From Bradyrhizobium sp. DOA9 (GTDB lineage Bacteria > Pseudomonadota > Alphaproteobacteria > Rhizobiales > Xanthobacteraceae), in the NCBI RefSeq assembly GCF_000617845.2, contig NZ_DF820425.1:937690-1001689 (forward strand): a stretch of 64,000 nucleotides of DNA. Reading direction: 5' to 3'. This document shows, one piece after another, positions 29,146-38,830 of this stretch (the first letter of the stretch is position 1; the number at the start of each line of letters is the position of its first letter). The notes below the pieces were generated by a model, which saw only the letters and a list, made by a program, of their open reading frames with translations, did not search any database and had not been told where the DNA came from. A program made the position numbers and the translations under genes.

Positions 29146-30720
29146 ATGAAAATTCGCTTCTTTGTTCTCCTGTCCTTGCTCATCTCGTTCGTCCCGACTG
29201 CTCCCTCGCTTGCGGCCGGTGACCGTTTCGCGCTTGTCATCGGCAACGCCAAATACCCGGATGCGGATGCCCCGCTGAAGGAACCGATCAACGATGCGCG
29301 CGCCGTCGCCGACGAGCTCAAGCGCGACGGCTTTTCGGTCGAGCTCGGCGAGAACCTGACCGGTGACGGCATGCGCCGCGCCTTCGACAAGCTCTACGGC
29401 AAGATCAAGCCCGGCTCGGTGGCGCTGGTCTTCTTCTCGGGTTTCGGCATCCAGTCCGCGCGCCAAAGCTATTTGCTGCCGGTGGATGCGCAGATCTGGA
29501 CCGAGTCCGACGTGCGCCGCGATGGCTTCAGCCTCGAGACCGTGCTCGGCGAACTCAACACCCGCGGCGCCGGCGTCAAGATCGCGCTGATCGACGCATC
29601 GAGGCGCAACCCGTTCGAGCGCCGGTTCCGCAGCTTCTCGGCGGGCCTGACCCCGGTGATCGCGCCGAACGGCACGCTGGTGATGTATTCGGCGGCGCTG
29701 GCCTCGGTGGTCTCGGACGCCGGCGGCGACCGCAGCCTGTTTGTCCAGGAGCTGCTGAAGGAGATCCGCGTCCCCGACCTGATGGCCGAGGAGACGCTGA
29801 ACCGCACCAAGATGGGCGTTACCCGCGCCTCGCGCGGCGAGCAGGTGCCGTGGATTTCCTCGTCATTGGCCGAGGATTTCTCGTTCATTCCGGGCGCCGG
29901 CGGATCGCGCCCCTCAACGCCGCCGCCCCCCGCGCCTCCGGCCGCGCCGGCCGTCGTCGCCAACAACCCGCCGCCCGCCCCTCCCGCGCCGCCGACACCT
30001 CCGCCGCCGCCGAAGCCGGCCGACAGCGCTGCGGCCCCCGCTCCCGCGGCGCCCGCTCCTGCGGCTCCAGTTGCGGTGCCAGCACCGGCGCCGGCGCCGG
30101 CGCCTGCTCCGACGCCGAGGCCGCAGATCGAGGCCGCCCTGCCGCCGCCGCCACCGCCGGTGAAGCCGGCTGACCCCGCGCCCGCGCCGAGCACGGACGG
30201 CGGGCCGAGCGCTGCCGCCCTGGCCGACGATGCAACGATCAAGAGCCTGACCGCCAAGATCGCCGCCAATCCTGACGACGTGAACGCGCTGTACCGCCGC
30301 GGCCAGGTCTATGCCAGCAAGGGCGCCTACACCCTCGCCATCAAGGATTTCGACGACACCCTCCGGATCAATTCGAAGGACGTCGAGGCTCTGAACAACC
30401 GCTGCTGGACCCGCACCGTGGTCGGCGACCTCCAGGGCGCGCTGAAGGATTGCAATGAGGCGCTGCGGCTACGGCCGAACTTCGTCGATGCGCTGGACAG
30501 CCGCGGCCTCGTCAATCTCAAGTCGGGCGCCGTGAAGAACGCTATCGCCGATTTCGACGCGGCCCTGAAGATCAACCCGCGCCTGACCTCCTCGCTCTAC
30601 GGACGGGGCCTTGCCAAGCAGCGCAACGGCTCGGCCCAGGAAGGCGCGCTGGACATCGCCAATGCCAAAGCGATGGACCCGAACATCGTTCAGGAATTCG
30701 CAAGCTACGGAGTGCGCTAG
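29146..30720 (+). CDS. Caspase-fold TPR protein lacking the catalytic dyad
   Basis: Exported protein of 524 residues: signal peptide (1-24), a C14 caspase-like domain (about 26-250: R-F-A-L-V-I-G-N-A-K-Y, D-A-R-A-V-A-D-E-L, L-P-V-D-A), a long Pro/Ala-rich linker (about 260-365), and three tetratricopeptide repeats (about 375-510). The expected catalytic His is Phe100 (F-F-S-G-F-G in place of the usual S-G-H-G), and the nucleophile Cys is Ser152 (I-D-A-S-R-R-N-P). It is therefore unlikely to be a cysteine protease; a scaffold role at the envelope is more likely. First of a run with the OmpA-like and RND genes. A weak ribosome-binding site precedes the ATG. Confidence 0.87.
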   Translation: MKIRFFVLLSLLISFVPTAPSLAAGDRFALVIGNAKYPDADAPLKEPINDARAVADELKRDGFSVELGENLTGDGMRRAFDKLYGKIKPGSVALVFFSGFGIQSARQSYLLPVDAQIWTESDVRRDGFSLETVLGELNTRGAGVKIALIDASRRNPFERRFRSFSAGLTPVIAPNGTLVMYSAALASVVSDAGGDRSLFVQELLKEIRVPDLMAEETLNRTKMGVTRASRGEQVPWISSSLAEDFSFIPGAGGSRPSTPPPPAPPAAPAVVANNPPPAPPAPPTPPPPPKPADSAAAPAPAAPAPAAPVAVPAPAPAPAPAPTPRPQIEAALPPPPPPVKPADPAPAPSTDGGPSAAALADDATIKSLTAKIAANPDDVNALYRRGQVYASKGAYTLAIKDFDDTLRINSKDVEALNNRCWTRTVVGDLQGALKDCNEALRLRPNFVDALDSRGLVNLKSGAVKNAIADFDAALKINPRLTSSLYGRGLAKQRNGSAQEGALDIANAKAMDPNIVQEFASYGVR

Positions 30721-30863
30721 TATTTTTTTGAGTTGGGCCCGTCCAAGGCTCGAACCTTGAACAGCCCAGGGAAGACCAATGGGCGGATGCCGCAACAGGC
30801 CTTTCGGGGCGTGTTGCTTGAATTCTGAGAGCACGCGAGCTGGCTGCGCAGGAGGGACTGGCT

Positions 30864-31535
30864 ATGAGATCGGCTGCAAAAGGGCTTACCGCGATTCTGT
30901 CCATCATCACCGTCGGCGTCGCGCTGTCGCTGCCGACCTCGGCCGCCTATGCGGGCGATGACGGCAACAGCAAGAACGTCACCGAGGACGAAATCCTCCG
31001 TGCGCTGGCGCCGGCGCCGAAGAAGCCCCTGACCCGCGGCCTCTCGATCGGTCCGCAGACCGAATCCGCGCCCAACGCCGCCGAGACCAAGCTGCTGCAA
31101 TCCGTGCGCGGCCGCTCGACGCGGTCGCTGTCCTCGATCGAACGCGAGGAAATCGCCTCGGCCGCCAAGGACAAGCCGAACATCGATCTCGAGATCACGT
31201 TCGACTACAACTCCGCCAATATCAGCGCCAAGTCGCTGCCCTCGGTGCAGGCGCTCGGCCGCGCGTTGACCAGTCCCGACCTGAAGGGCTCGACCTTCGT
31301 CCTTGCCGGCCACACCGACGCCGCCGGCGGCGAAGCCTACAACCAGGACCTCTCGGAGCGTCGCGCGGATTCGATCAAGCGCTATTTGGTCGAAAAGTAC
31401 AGCATCTCCGCCACCGATCTCGTCACCGTCGGCTACGGCAAGAGCAAGCTCAAGGACGCGAACCAGCCGCTGGCGGAGGTCAACCGCCGCGTGCAGGTCG
31501 TCAACATGGAAAACAAGACCACCGCATCGAAGTGA
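30864..31535 (+). CDS. OmpA-family peptidoglycan-binding protein
   Basis: Exported protein of 223 residues with a signal peptide ending A-A-Y-A and a C-terminal OmpA-like domain (I-T-F-D-Y-N-S-A-N-I, G-H-T-D-A-A-G-G-E-A-Y-N-Q-D-L-S-E-R-R-A-D-S-I-K-R-Y-L, V-N-R-R-V-Q-V-V-N). The Asp and Arg that hold diaminopimelate are present (L-S-E-R-R). No beta-barrel precedes the domain, and there is no lipobox, so it is probably periplasmic. It lies 143 bases after the caspase-like gene. GGAGGGA precedes the ATG. Confidence 0.9.
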   Translation: MRSAAKGLTAILSIITVGVALSLPTSAAYAGDDGNSKNVTEDEILRALAPAPKKPLTRGLSIGPQTESAPNAAETKLLQSVRGRSTRSLSSIEREEIASAAKDKPNIDLEITFDYNSANISAKSLPSVQALGRALTSPDLKGSTFVLAGHTDAAGGEAYNQDLSERRADSIKRYLVEKYSISATDLVTVGYGKSKLKDANQPLAEVNRRVQVVNMENKTTASK

Positions 31536-31596
31536 GCACGACGTATCCTTTGCCAGTGACCAGTCGTGATGTGGTGTAAGGTCTCGCTTCCAGAGC

Positions 31597-31620
31597 GCGT
31601 CCCGCAGCCTTGCGGGACGC
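31597..31620 (+). terminator. Hairpin after the OmpA-like gene
   Basis: Perfect 10-bp stem GCGTCCCGCA/TGCGGGACGC with a four-base loop, followed by CGCTTCATTT. The T-run is weak, so termination may be partial before the RND genes. Confidence 0.55.
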
Positions 31621-31693
31621 CGCTTCATTTCAGGGAAACGCTCCGTTTGGGCCTCGCGCGGATGGCCGTGAGCCAGGTCAGGATGATCCGGCG

Positions 31694-32623
31694 ATGAATT
31701 TGACTGAATATCTCAAGCCGGCCGGAACCGTATTGTTCATCGCCGCACTCGGCGTCGGTTATTACCTGTTCGAGCACCGTAAGCGTCCCGAGCCGAAGGA
31801 GACGCAAAGCGAGGCGCTCGTCATCGTGACGAAGTCGACCAATGCCTGCTTCTCCGATCTGGTGCGGGTGACCGGCTTCTTCGTGCCGCGGCGCGAAGCG
31901 GTGGTCGTGGCCGACCAGGAAGGCTCCAGGGTCACCGACCTCCTGGTCACCGAGGGCACTGTAGTCACCGACAACCAGGAGCTGGCACGCCTGACGGCGC
32001 CGCCGCAGATTCCGGGCCAGCCGCAGCGGCCCGGCCCGCAAGGCCCGGTCTCGCTGAAGGCCCCTGCGCCGGGTCTCGTCACCGAGGTCCGCACCATCGT
32101 CGGCGCGCCGGCCTCGCCGCAGGCCGGGCCGATGTTCCGCATCGCCGTCAACAACGAGATCGAGCTCGATGCCCAGGTCCCGGCGGTGCACATGTCCAAG
32201 CTCACATCAGGCGCCACCGTGCGGATCAGCCGCGACGACGCGCCCGATCTGATCGGGCGGGTCCGGCTGGTGGCCCCCGAGATCGACCGCACCACGCAGC
32301 TCGGGCGGGTCCGCATCAGCGTCACCAACAACCCCTCGCTCAAGGTCGGCGTGTTCGCCCGCGCCTCGATCGACGCCAAGCGCAGCTGCGGCGTCTCGAT
32401 CCCCAAGACCGCCATCGATCACCTCACGGTGCAGGTCGTCAAAGGCAACATCGTCGAGACACGCAAGGTGCGGGTCGGATTGTCGTCCGACAGCGCGACG
32501 GAAATCCTGGAAGGGCTCGAGGTCGGCGAAATCGTCGTGGCCGACGCCGGCTCTTCGCTCCATGACGGCGACCAGATCAAGACCATGTTCGCCGATGAAC
32601 TCGATCGCACGCGGGTACGCTGA
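31694..32623 (+). CDS. RND efflux periplasmic adaptor (membrane fusion protein)
   Basis: HlyD/AcrA-type adaptor of 309 residues with one N-terminal membrane segment (about 10-28). Barrel-sandwich and beta-barrel segments are visible (V-T-D-L-L-V-T-E-G, A-P-A-P-G-L-V-T-E-V-R; V-P-A-V-H-M-S-K-L). There is little coiled-coil hairpin between the lipoyl halves, so it is a short form. Its stop overlaps the pump start (TGATG), so the two are translated together. A paralogue without a pump is at 53957-54850; both share A-C-F-S-D-L/K-S-C-F-S-D-V and V-T-D near the N-terminus. Confidence 0.88.
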   Translation: MNLTEYLKPAGTVLFIAALGVGYYLFEHRKRPEPKETQSEALVIVTKSTNACFSDLVRVTGFFVPRREAVVVADQEGSRVTDLLVTEGTVVTDNQELARLTAPPQIPGQPQRPGPQGPVSLKAPAPGLVTEVRTIVGAPASPQAGPMFRIAVNNEIELDAQVPAVHMSKLTSGATVRISRDDAPDLIGRVRLVAPEIDRTTQLGRVRISVTNNPSLKVGVFARASIDAKRSCGVSIPKTAIDHLTVQVVKGNIVETRKVRVGLSSDSATEILEGLEVGEIVVADAGSSLHDGDQIKTMFADELDRTRVR

Positions 32624-35600
32624 TGGCTCTCAATATCTCGGCATGGTCGATCCGTCATCCGCTGCCGTCGGTCGTCTTCTCGATCATCCTGCTGGTGCTG
32701 GGCTGGGTGTCCTTCACCAAGCTCGCGATCACACGGCTGCCCTCGGCCGACATCCCCGTGATCTCGGTCGCGGTGTCGCAGTTCGGCGCAGCGCCGGCCG
32801 AGCTGGAATCCCAGGTCACCAAGACGGTCGAAGACGCGGTCTCCGGCGTCGAAGGCGTCAGGCACATCACCTCGTCGATCACCGACGGCCTGTCGGTCAC
32901 CACGATCCAGTTCGCGCTCGAGACCAACACCGACCGCGCGCTCAACGACGTCAAGGACGCGGTGACGCGCGTGCGCTCCAACCTGCCGCAGAACGTCACC
33001 GAGCCGCTGATCCAGCGCGTCGACGTCATCGGCCTGCCGATCGTGACCTATGCCGCGATCTCGCCCGGCAAGACGCCGGAGCAGCTCTCCTATTTCGTCG
33101 ACGACGTGGTCAAGCGCGCGCTGCAGGGCGTGCGCGGTGTCGCCCAGGTCGAGCGCATCGGCGGTGTCGAGCGCGAGATTCTCGTTTCGCTCGATCCCGA
33201 TCGCCTGCAGGCGATGGGCCTGACCGCCGTCAATGTCAGCCAGAGCCTGCGCGGCACCAATGTCGACGTCGCCGGCGGCCGCGCCGAGATCGGCAAGAAC
33301 GACCAGGCGATCCGCACGCTCGCCGGCGCCAAGACGCTGGGCGACCTCGCCGGCACCATGATCCCGCTGTTCGGCGGCGGCGAGGTCCGGCTCGACGACC
33401 TCGGCACCGTCACCGACACCATCGCCGACCGCCGCACCTTCGCCCGCTTCAACGGCGAGCCGGTGGTCGCGCTCGGCATCAAGCGCTCCAAGGGCGCCAG
33501 CGACGTGAAGGTGGCCGAGGCCGTGCAGAAGCGCATCGACGCGCTGAAGGCCGCCTATCCCGACGTCGACCTGAAGGTGATCGACACCTCGGTCGAATAC
33601 ACCAACGGCAATTACCACGCGGCGATCTCGACCCTATTCGAAGGCGCGATCCTCGCCGTCATCATCGTGCTATTGTTCCTGCGCGACCTGCGTGCCACCA
33701 TCATCGCCGCCATCTCGCTGCCGCTGTCGATCTTCCCGGCGTTCTGGGCGATGGACCTGCTCGGCTTCTCGCTGAACCTCGTCAGCTTCCTCGCCATCAC
33801 GCTCTCGACCGGCATTCTGGTCGACGACGCCATCGTCGAGATCGAGAACATCGTCCGGCACATGAACATGGGCAAATCGCCCTACCGGGCCGCGCTCGAG
33901 GCCGCCGACGAGATCGGCCTCGCCGTCATCGCGATCTCGCTGACCATCATCGCCATCTTCGCGCCCGCGAGCTTCATGTCGGGCATCGCCGGACAGTTCT
34001 TCAAGCAGTTCGGCATCACCGTCTCGGTGCAGGTGTTCTTCTCGCTGCTCGCCGCGCGCTTCGTCACGCCGGTGCTGGCGGCCTATTTCCTCAAGCACAG
34101 TACGCACGAGGAGCCGCCGCCCGGCCGCATCCTGCGCTCGTATCATCGCATCGTGGCCTGGTCGGTGCGGCACTATTTCATCACCGTGCTGATCGGCTTC
34201 GGCATCTTCGCGGCCTCGATCTGGAGCATCACGCTGCTGCCGCAGGGCTTCCTGCCGGCCCAGGACAGCGCGCGCTCGCTGCTCGCGCTCGAGCTGCCGC
34301 CGGGCACCCAGCTCGCCTACACCGAGAAGGTCACCGAGGACATCGTCGCGCGCCTGCGCAAGCGGCCCGAGGTGAAGAGCATCTTCGTCGACGGCGGCCG
34401 CGTCCCGCCGGGCACGCAGGAAGTCCGGCGCGCCGCCCTCATCATCAATTACACGCCCAAGGACAGCCGCGACATCACCCAGCGCGAGCTCGAATTCTCG
34501 ATCAGCCAGGAGCTGGAGAACGTTCCGGATATCCGCTTCTGGTTCCTCGACGAGAACGGCCTGCGCGCGATCTCGCTGGTGGTAACCGGCGTCGATCCCA
34601 ACATCGTCAACAACGTCGCGAGCGAGCTTGCGACGCAGATGAAGCGCATTCCGACCATCGCCAACGTCATCTCGGAGACCTCGCTGGAGCGCCCCGAGCT
34701 GCGCATCGAGCCGCGCGCCGATCTCGCCGCACGGCTCGGCGTCTCCACCGAAAGCCTGTCGCAGACCATCCGTGTCGCCACCATCGGCGACGTCGGACCG
34801 GCGCTCGCCAAGTTCGACGTCGGCGACCGCCTGGTGCCGATCCGCGTGCAGCTCGAGGATGCCGCCCGCGGCAATCTGAAGACGCTGGAGCAGCTCCGCG
34901 TGCCGCTCGGCGAGCGCGGCGAGAAGGGTGGCGTGCCGCTCTCGGTCATCGCCGACGTCAAGCTCGACCAAGGTCCGACCAGCATCGGCCGCTACGATCG
35001 TGAACGGCAGGCGACCGTTGCCGCCGACCTCGTCGGCTCCGCCGCGCTCGGCGACGCCACCAAGAAGATCTACGACCTGCCGGTCATGAAGACCCTGCCG
35101 AAGGGCGTGAAGGTCTCGCCCTCGGGCGATGCCGAAAGCCTGAACGAATTGTCGGAGGGTTTCGCGACCGCCATCACGGCGGGACTGATGATGGTCTACG
35201 CGGTGCTGGTGCTGCTGTTCGGCACCTTCCTGCAGCCGATCACAATCCTGTTCTCGCTGCCGCTCTCGATCGGCGGCGCGATCGCGGCGCTGCTCGTCAC
35301 CGGCAAGCAGCTCACCACGCCGGTGTGGATCGGCATCCTGATGCTGATGGGCATCGTCACCAAGAACGCGATCATGCTGGTCGAGTTCGCGATCGAAGCG
35401 ATTCACGCCGGCAAGCCGCGCGAAGAAGCCATGATCGACGCCGGCATGAAGCGGGCCCGCCCGATCGTGATGACCACGATCGCGATGGCCGCAGGCATGA
35501 TGCCGAGCGCGCTCGCCGTCGGCGCCGGCGGCGAGTTCCGCTCGCCGATGGCGCTCGCGGTGATCGGCGGCCTGATCTTCTCGACCATCCTGTCGCTGGT

Positions 35601-35769
35601 GTTCGTGCCCGCGATGTTCATGGTGATGGACGATTTCGGCGCCCTGATCTGGCGCTTCGCCAAGCGGCTGATCGTGCACAGCGAGGATGCGGAGACGGAC
35701 CATCACGGGGCTGCGCCGGCGGACGCCCGGCCGGCGCCGACGAACGTCGCGCGGCCCGCGGCGGAGTAA
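32623..35769 (+). CDS. RND-family multidrug efflux pump
   Basis: Inner-membrane transporter of 1048 residues, standard for AcrB/MdtB-type pumps, with 12 membrane segments and two large periplasmic loops. TM4 region contains L-S-T-G-I-L-V-D-D-A-I-V-E-I-E-N, with the Asp pair that relays protons. The second half repeats the pattern (G-I-V-T-K-N-A-I-M-L-V-E-F). It should drive proton-coupled export with the adaptor encoded just upstream; no TolC-type outer-membrane channel gene is in the window. Confidence 0.95.
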   Translation: MALNISAWSIRHPLPSVVFSIILLVLGWVSFTKLAITRLPSADIPVISVAVSQFGAAPAELESQVTKTVEDAVSGVEGVRHITSSITDGLSVTTIQFALETNTDRALNDVKDAVTRVRSNLPQNVTEPLIQRVDVIGLPIVTYAAISPGKTPEQLSYFVDDVVKRALQGVRGVAQVERIGGVEREILVSLDPDRLQAMGLTAVNVSQSLRGTNVDVAGGRAEIGKNDQAIRTLAGAKTLGDLAGTMIPLFGGGEVRLDDLGTVTDTIADRRTFARFNGEPVVALGIKRSKGASDVKVAEAVQKRIDALKAAYPDVDLKVIDTSVEYTNGNYHAAISTLFEGAILAVIIVLLFLRDLRATIIAAISLPLSIFPAFWAMDLLGFSLNLVSFLAITLSTGILVDDAIVEIENIVRHMNMGKSPYRAALEAADEIGLAVIAISLTIIAIFAPASFMSGIAGQFFKQFGITVSVQVFFSLLAARFVTPVLAAYFLKHSTHEEPPPGRILRSYHRIVAWSVRHYFITVLIGFGIFAASIWSITLLPQGFLPAQDSARSLLALELPPGTQLAYTEKVTEDIVARLRKRPEVKSIFVDGGRVPPGTQEVRRAALIINYTPKDSRDITQRELEFSISQELENVPDIRFWFLDENGLRAISLVVTGVDPNIVNNVASELATQMKRIPTIANVISETSLERPELRIEPRADLAARLGVSTESLSQTIRVATIGDVGPALAKFDVGDRLVPIRVQLEDAARGNLKTLEQLRVPLGERGEKGGVPLSVIADVKLDQGPTSIGRYDRERQATVAADLVGSAALGDATKKIYDLPVMKTLPKGVKVSPSGDAESLNELSEGFATAITAGLMMVYAVLVLLFGTFLQPITILFSLPLSIGGAIAALLVTGKQLTTPVWIGILMLMGIVTKNAIMLVEFAIEAIHAGKPREEAMIDAGMKRARPIVMTTIAMAAGMMPSALAVGAGGEFRSPMALAVIGGLIFSTILSLVFVPAMFMVMDDFGALIWRFAKRLIVHSEDAETDHHGAAPADARPAPTNVARPAAE

Positions 35770-35792
35770 GCTTACGAAGCGTGCTCGTAAGC
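35770..35792. terminator. Hairpin between convergent pump and crp genes
   Basis: GCTTACGA (35770-35777) pairs perfectly with TCGTAAGC (35785-35792) around seven bases, filling the 24-base gap between two stop codons. Confidence 0.6.
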
Positions 35793-35793
35793 C

Positions 35794-36468
35794 CTACTCG
35801 TTCCGCGCGATCGCGGTCAGCTTGGTCATGTTCCGCAGCAATATCCGGCCGCGCTGGAGGTCGAGGATCGCTTCCTTGCGCCAGGCCTGGAGCTGGCGGT
35901 TGACGCTTTCGCGGGCGGCGCCGACGAAGACGCCGAGCTGCTCCTGCGAGATGTGGACCTCGGAGCCGAAATCGGCTGCGAGCGCGCAGAGCCGCCGCGC
36001 CAGCCGCACCGGCAGCGGCTGCAGCATGGATTCTTCCATGCGCTCGCTCTGCCAGCGAATGCGCTGGCAAAGCAGCGCGATGATCTTGATCGCGACCTTG
36101 GGCTCGCGCTCGAGGAAGCCGAGGAAGTCTTCGCGCCGCAGCACGAACAATTCGCTTGCCTCGCCCGCGGTCGCATCGGCCGTGCGGTTCTGGCCGTCCA
36201 GCACCGCGACCTCGCCGAACAGGTCGCCCGGCCCCATGAAGTTCAGCGTCAGCCGGCTGCCGTCGGCGGCGCCGGTCTCGATGCGGACCTGGCCGCGGCG
36301 CACGCCGAACAGCGCGTTCCCTGGATCGCCCTTCTGGAACAGCACCTCGCCGCTGGACAAATGCTGGGTGTGGCAGAGATTGGACAGCCGCTGGAGCTCG
36401 TCCGCCCCGAGATCGGCGAACATCGGGTTCATCTTCAGAATGACCGCAAATTCGGCCTGCTTGCTCAT
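35794..36468 (-). CDS. CRP/FNR-family transcriptional regulator (CRP-like)
   Basis: Regulator of 224 residues. The cyclic-nucleotide domain has a phosphate-binding cassette F-G-E-V-A-V-L-D-G-Q-N-R-T-A-D-A-T-A with the Arg that grips the cyclic phosphate, so cAMP (or cGMP) binding is likely; there are no FNR-type cysteines. The recognition helix A-A-R-E-S-V-N-R has the Arg-Glu-x-x-x-Arg spacing of E. coli CRP (R-E-T-V-G-R), which reads GTGA half sites. A near-consensus site lies 104 bases upstream of its own start, consistent with autoregulation. ATG 36468 follows AAGGA. Confidence 0.88.
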   Translation of the reverse strand: MSKQAEFAVILKMNPMFADLGADELQRLSNLCHTQHLSSGEVLFQKGDPGNALFGVRRGQVRIETGAADGSRLTLNFMGPGDLFGEVAVLDGQNRTADATAGEASELFVLRREDFLGFLEREPKVAIKIIALLCQRIRWQSERMEESMLQPLPVRLARRLCALAADFGSEVHISQEQLGVFVGAARESVNRQLQAWRKEAILDLQRGRILLRNMTKLTAIARNE

Positions 36469-36571
36469 GTCAATGTCCTTGTGAACGTCCAGGTCAGTTG
36501 TCTTGGCATCGTTCCTGGCAAATCGCTTGAAACCATCAACTTCATGATCGCGTAATACCGCGCCGGAGAAG

Positions 36572-36587
36572 TGTGTCATAAGTCACA
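36572..36587. promoter_or_regulatory. CRP-type site in the crp/asmA promoter region
   Basis: TGTGTCATAAGTCACA differs from TGTGA-N6-TCACA at one base. It lies between the divergent crp-like and AsmA genes and could serve either. Confidence 0.45.
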
Positions 36588-36715
36588 TAACTTTGCAGCA
36601 CCCCCAGACTATTTTTACGCGCTTGGAGCCGCTTCCCGTCCGGGGATAAACTCTGGGCGCAAAGGACGGGTGACCTGCCGGTTCGACGCGGATTGCCCGG
36701 CGCTGGAAAGTCGAC

Positions 36716-38773
36716 ATGAGAGCATTGAAATTCGCCGGCGGGGCCCTGGCCGCCGTCATCGTCGTGATCGCACTCCTGCTCGTGATCGGGATCCCCTCGG
36801 GCTTCCTGACCTCGACGATCGCCTCGCGCGTCGAGAGTGCGACCGGCTATCGGCTGTCGATCGACGGCACCACCAAGATCAGCCTGTGGCCGACGCTGAA
36901 CGTCACGCTGAACGACCTCGCGCTGACCGATCCCAAGGACCGCAGCGGCATCAAGCGCCTCACGATCGACCGCGTGCAGGCCGACATGTCGCTCGCCAGC
37001 ATATGGTCGGGCAAGCCTGAGATCAGCGAGCTCGTCGTCACCCATCCCGTGCTCTATCAGCCGCTGCTGCGCGAACGCCTGCCGAGTGCGGCCGCGCCTG
37101 CGAAGCCGCTCGCGCTCGACACCAACGGCGCCACCATCGAGCGCATCAGAATCACTGACGGCGAGGTGGCATTCTCGCGCCTGCGCGACCGTATCGAGGG
37201 CCGCATCAGCACCATCAATGCCGACGCGACCATCGACCGCGACCGCAAGGTCAATATCGCCGGCACCGCCCGCGTCGGCGATCATCCGACCAAGTTCGAC
37301 ATCAAGGCGACCGTGCCGGCCGAGCGCTCGACGTATCCGGTGGATTTCGCCGTCGACATGCCGAGCGTGCTGAAATCCCAGCTCACCGGTCACGCCGAGA
37401 TGCGGCTGAGCGGCAATGTCGTGATGATCAACGGCGTGAACGGCAGGCTCGGCGACGGCGCCTTCAACGGCTGGGCTTCGGTCGACATCGCGAGCAAGCC
37501 GCTGGTCAAGCTCGACCTCGACTTCCAGCGGCTCGCCATGCCGCTGGCAAAATCGCCGGAAGGCGTGTCCGGGCAACCCTGGAGCAATGCGCCGATCGAC
37601 GTCTCCGGGCTCAACTATGTCGATGCGCAGGTGCGGATCTCCGCCAGCGAGGCCGTGATCGGCGATGCGCGCATCGCGCCGCTGGCGCTCGATGCCAAGC
37701 TCGCCGGCGGCGTGCTGAAGGCCGGCACGGCCAATCTCGGCGCCTATGGCGGCCAGATCTCGGGCGAGGTGATCCTGGACGCGACCACCGGCGCGCCGAG
37801 CTTTGCCATGCATTCCGACCTCGTCGGCGTGCGCGCGCTGCCGCTGCTGCAGGGCCTTGCCGAGTTCGACCGCATCGACGGCAAGCTGCAGGCCAAGCTC
37901 GCCTTGCGCAGCGCCGGCACCAGCCAGCGCGCGCTGATGGCGAACATGCAGGGCACGGCCTTCGTCAATTTCCAGGACGGCGCCATCCGCGGCATCAATG
38001 TCGCACAGATGATCCGCTCGCTGACGACGAGCACGCTGTCCGGCTGGCAAGACAACCAGAGCAGCAGCCAGGAGCAGAGCACGGATCTGTCGCAGCTCTC
38101 GGCCTCCTTCCGCATCGACAAGGGCCAGGCGGTGACGACCGATCTCAACCTGATCGGGCCGCTGGTGCGGGTCACCGGCGCCGGCACGATCGCCCTCGAC
38201 ACCAAGATGATGGGCTTTCGCGTCGAGCCGAAGCTCGTGATGACGACCGAAGGCCAGGGCCGCACGAGCGAGCCGGTCGGCTTCGGCATTCCCGTGATGA
38301 TCCAGGGCTCCTGGTCGCAGCCGCGGATCTATCCTGATATGGCCGGCATGCTCGACAATCCCGACGCCGCCTATGCCAAGCTGCGCGAGATGGGCAAGGG
38401 CCTGTTCGGCCCCGACGGCGCCGGGCTCGGCAACATCCTCGGCAGCCTCGGTCTTGGCGGCACCGTCGCGCCGGGCGGCGGCAATGCAACCGGCAATGCC
38501 AATCCGCAAGGCCAGCAACCGGCGCAGAACAATCTGCTCGGCGGCCCGCTCGGGGAGGCGCTCGGCAATCTGATCCAGCAGGGCCTCTCCAGCGGTACGG
38601 GGAGCAGCGCGGGGAGCGGCACGGCTACCGGCCGCAGCCGCAGCCTGCCGGCAACGCCCTCCACGCCGGCGCAGCAGGCCTCGCCTGCGGCCCCCGCCCT
38701 GGAGGACCCGCCGGTCGCGCAGCAGGACAGTCAGCCAATGAACGACGTGCTGCGGCAGCTCTTCAATCGATAA
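36716..38773 (+). CDS. AsmA-family protein
   Basis: Inner-membrane-anchored, mostly periplasmic protein of 685 residues. One N-terminal membrane segment (about 7-28), then the AsmA N-terminal domain (G-Y-R-L-S-I-D-G-T-T-K-I-S-L-W-P-T-L-N-V-T-L-N-D-L) and the C-terminal AsmA_2-like region (G-T-A-F-V-N-F-Q-D-G-A-I-R-G-I-N-V-A-Q-M-I-R). Residues after about 590 are Gly/Gln/Ser/Pro-rich and low complexity. AsmA proteins are bridge-like lipid-transfer proteins linked to phospholipid movement to the outer membrane. Divergent from the crp-like gene. GGAAAG lies six bases before the ATG. Confidence 0.9.
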   Translation: MRALKFAGGALAAVIVVIALLLVIGIPSGFLTSTIASRVESATGYRLSIDGTTKISLWPTLNVTLNDLALTDPKDRSGIKRLTIDRVQADMSLASIWSGKPEISELVVTHPVLYQPLLRERLPSAAAPAKPLALDTNGATIERIRITDGEVAFSRLRDRIEGRISTINADATIDRDRKVNIAGTARVGDHPTKFDIKATVPAERSTYPVDFAVDMPSVLKSQLTGHAEMRLSGNVVMINGVNGRLGDGAFNGWASVDIASKPLVKLDLDFQRLAMPLAKSPEGVSGQPWSNAPIDVSGLNYVDAQVRISASEAVIGDARIAPLALDAKLAGGVLKAGTANLGAYGGQISGEVILDATTGAPSFAMHSDLVGVRALPLLQGLAEFDRIDGKLQAKLALRSAGTSQRALMANMQGTAFVNFQDGAIRGINVAQMIRSLTTSTLSGWQDNQSSSQEQSTDLSQLSASFRIDKGQAVTTDLNLIGPLVRVTGAGTIALDTKMMGFRVEPKLVMTTEGQGRTSEPVGFGIPVMIQGSWSQPRIYPDMAGMLDNPDAAYAKLREMGKGLFGPDGAGLGNILGSLGLGGTVAPGGGNATGNANPQGQQPAQNNLLGGPLGEALGNLIQQGLSSGTGSSAGSGTATGRSRSLPATPSTPAQQASPAAPALEDPPVAQQDSQPMNDVLRQLFNR

Positions 38774-38830
38774 GCTCCCTGCTTCGAACGGATCGGGCGG
38801 CGACAATCGCTGCCGGTCCACCTGCCCAAG

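Noticed and set aside
30720..30735. T-run after the caspase-like gene as terminator
   Set aside because: The T-run precedes the nearby hairpin on the plus strand instead of following it.
30730..30775. tRNA-like fold with AAGGCTCGAACCTT
   Set aside because: The T-loop-like word is present but no acceptor, D or anticodon stems fit around it; more likely an mRNA hairpin.
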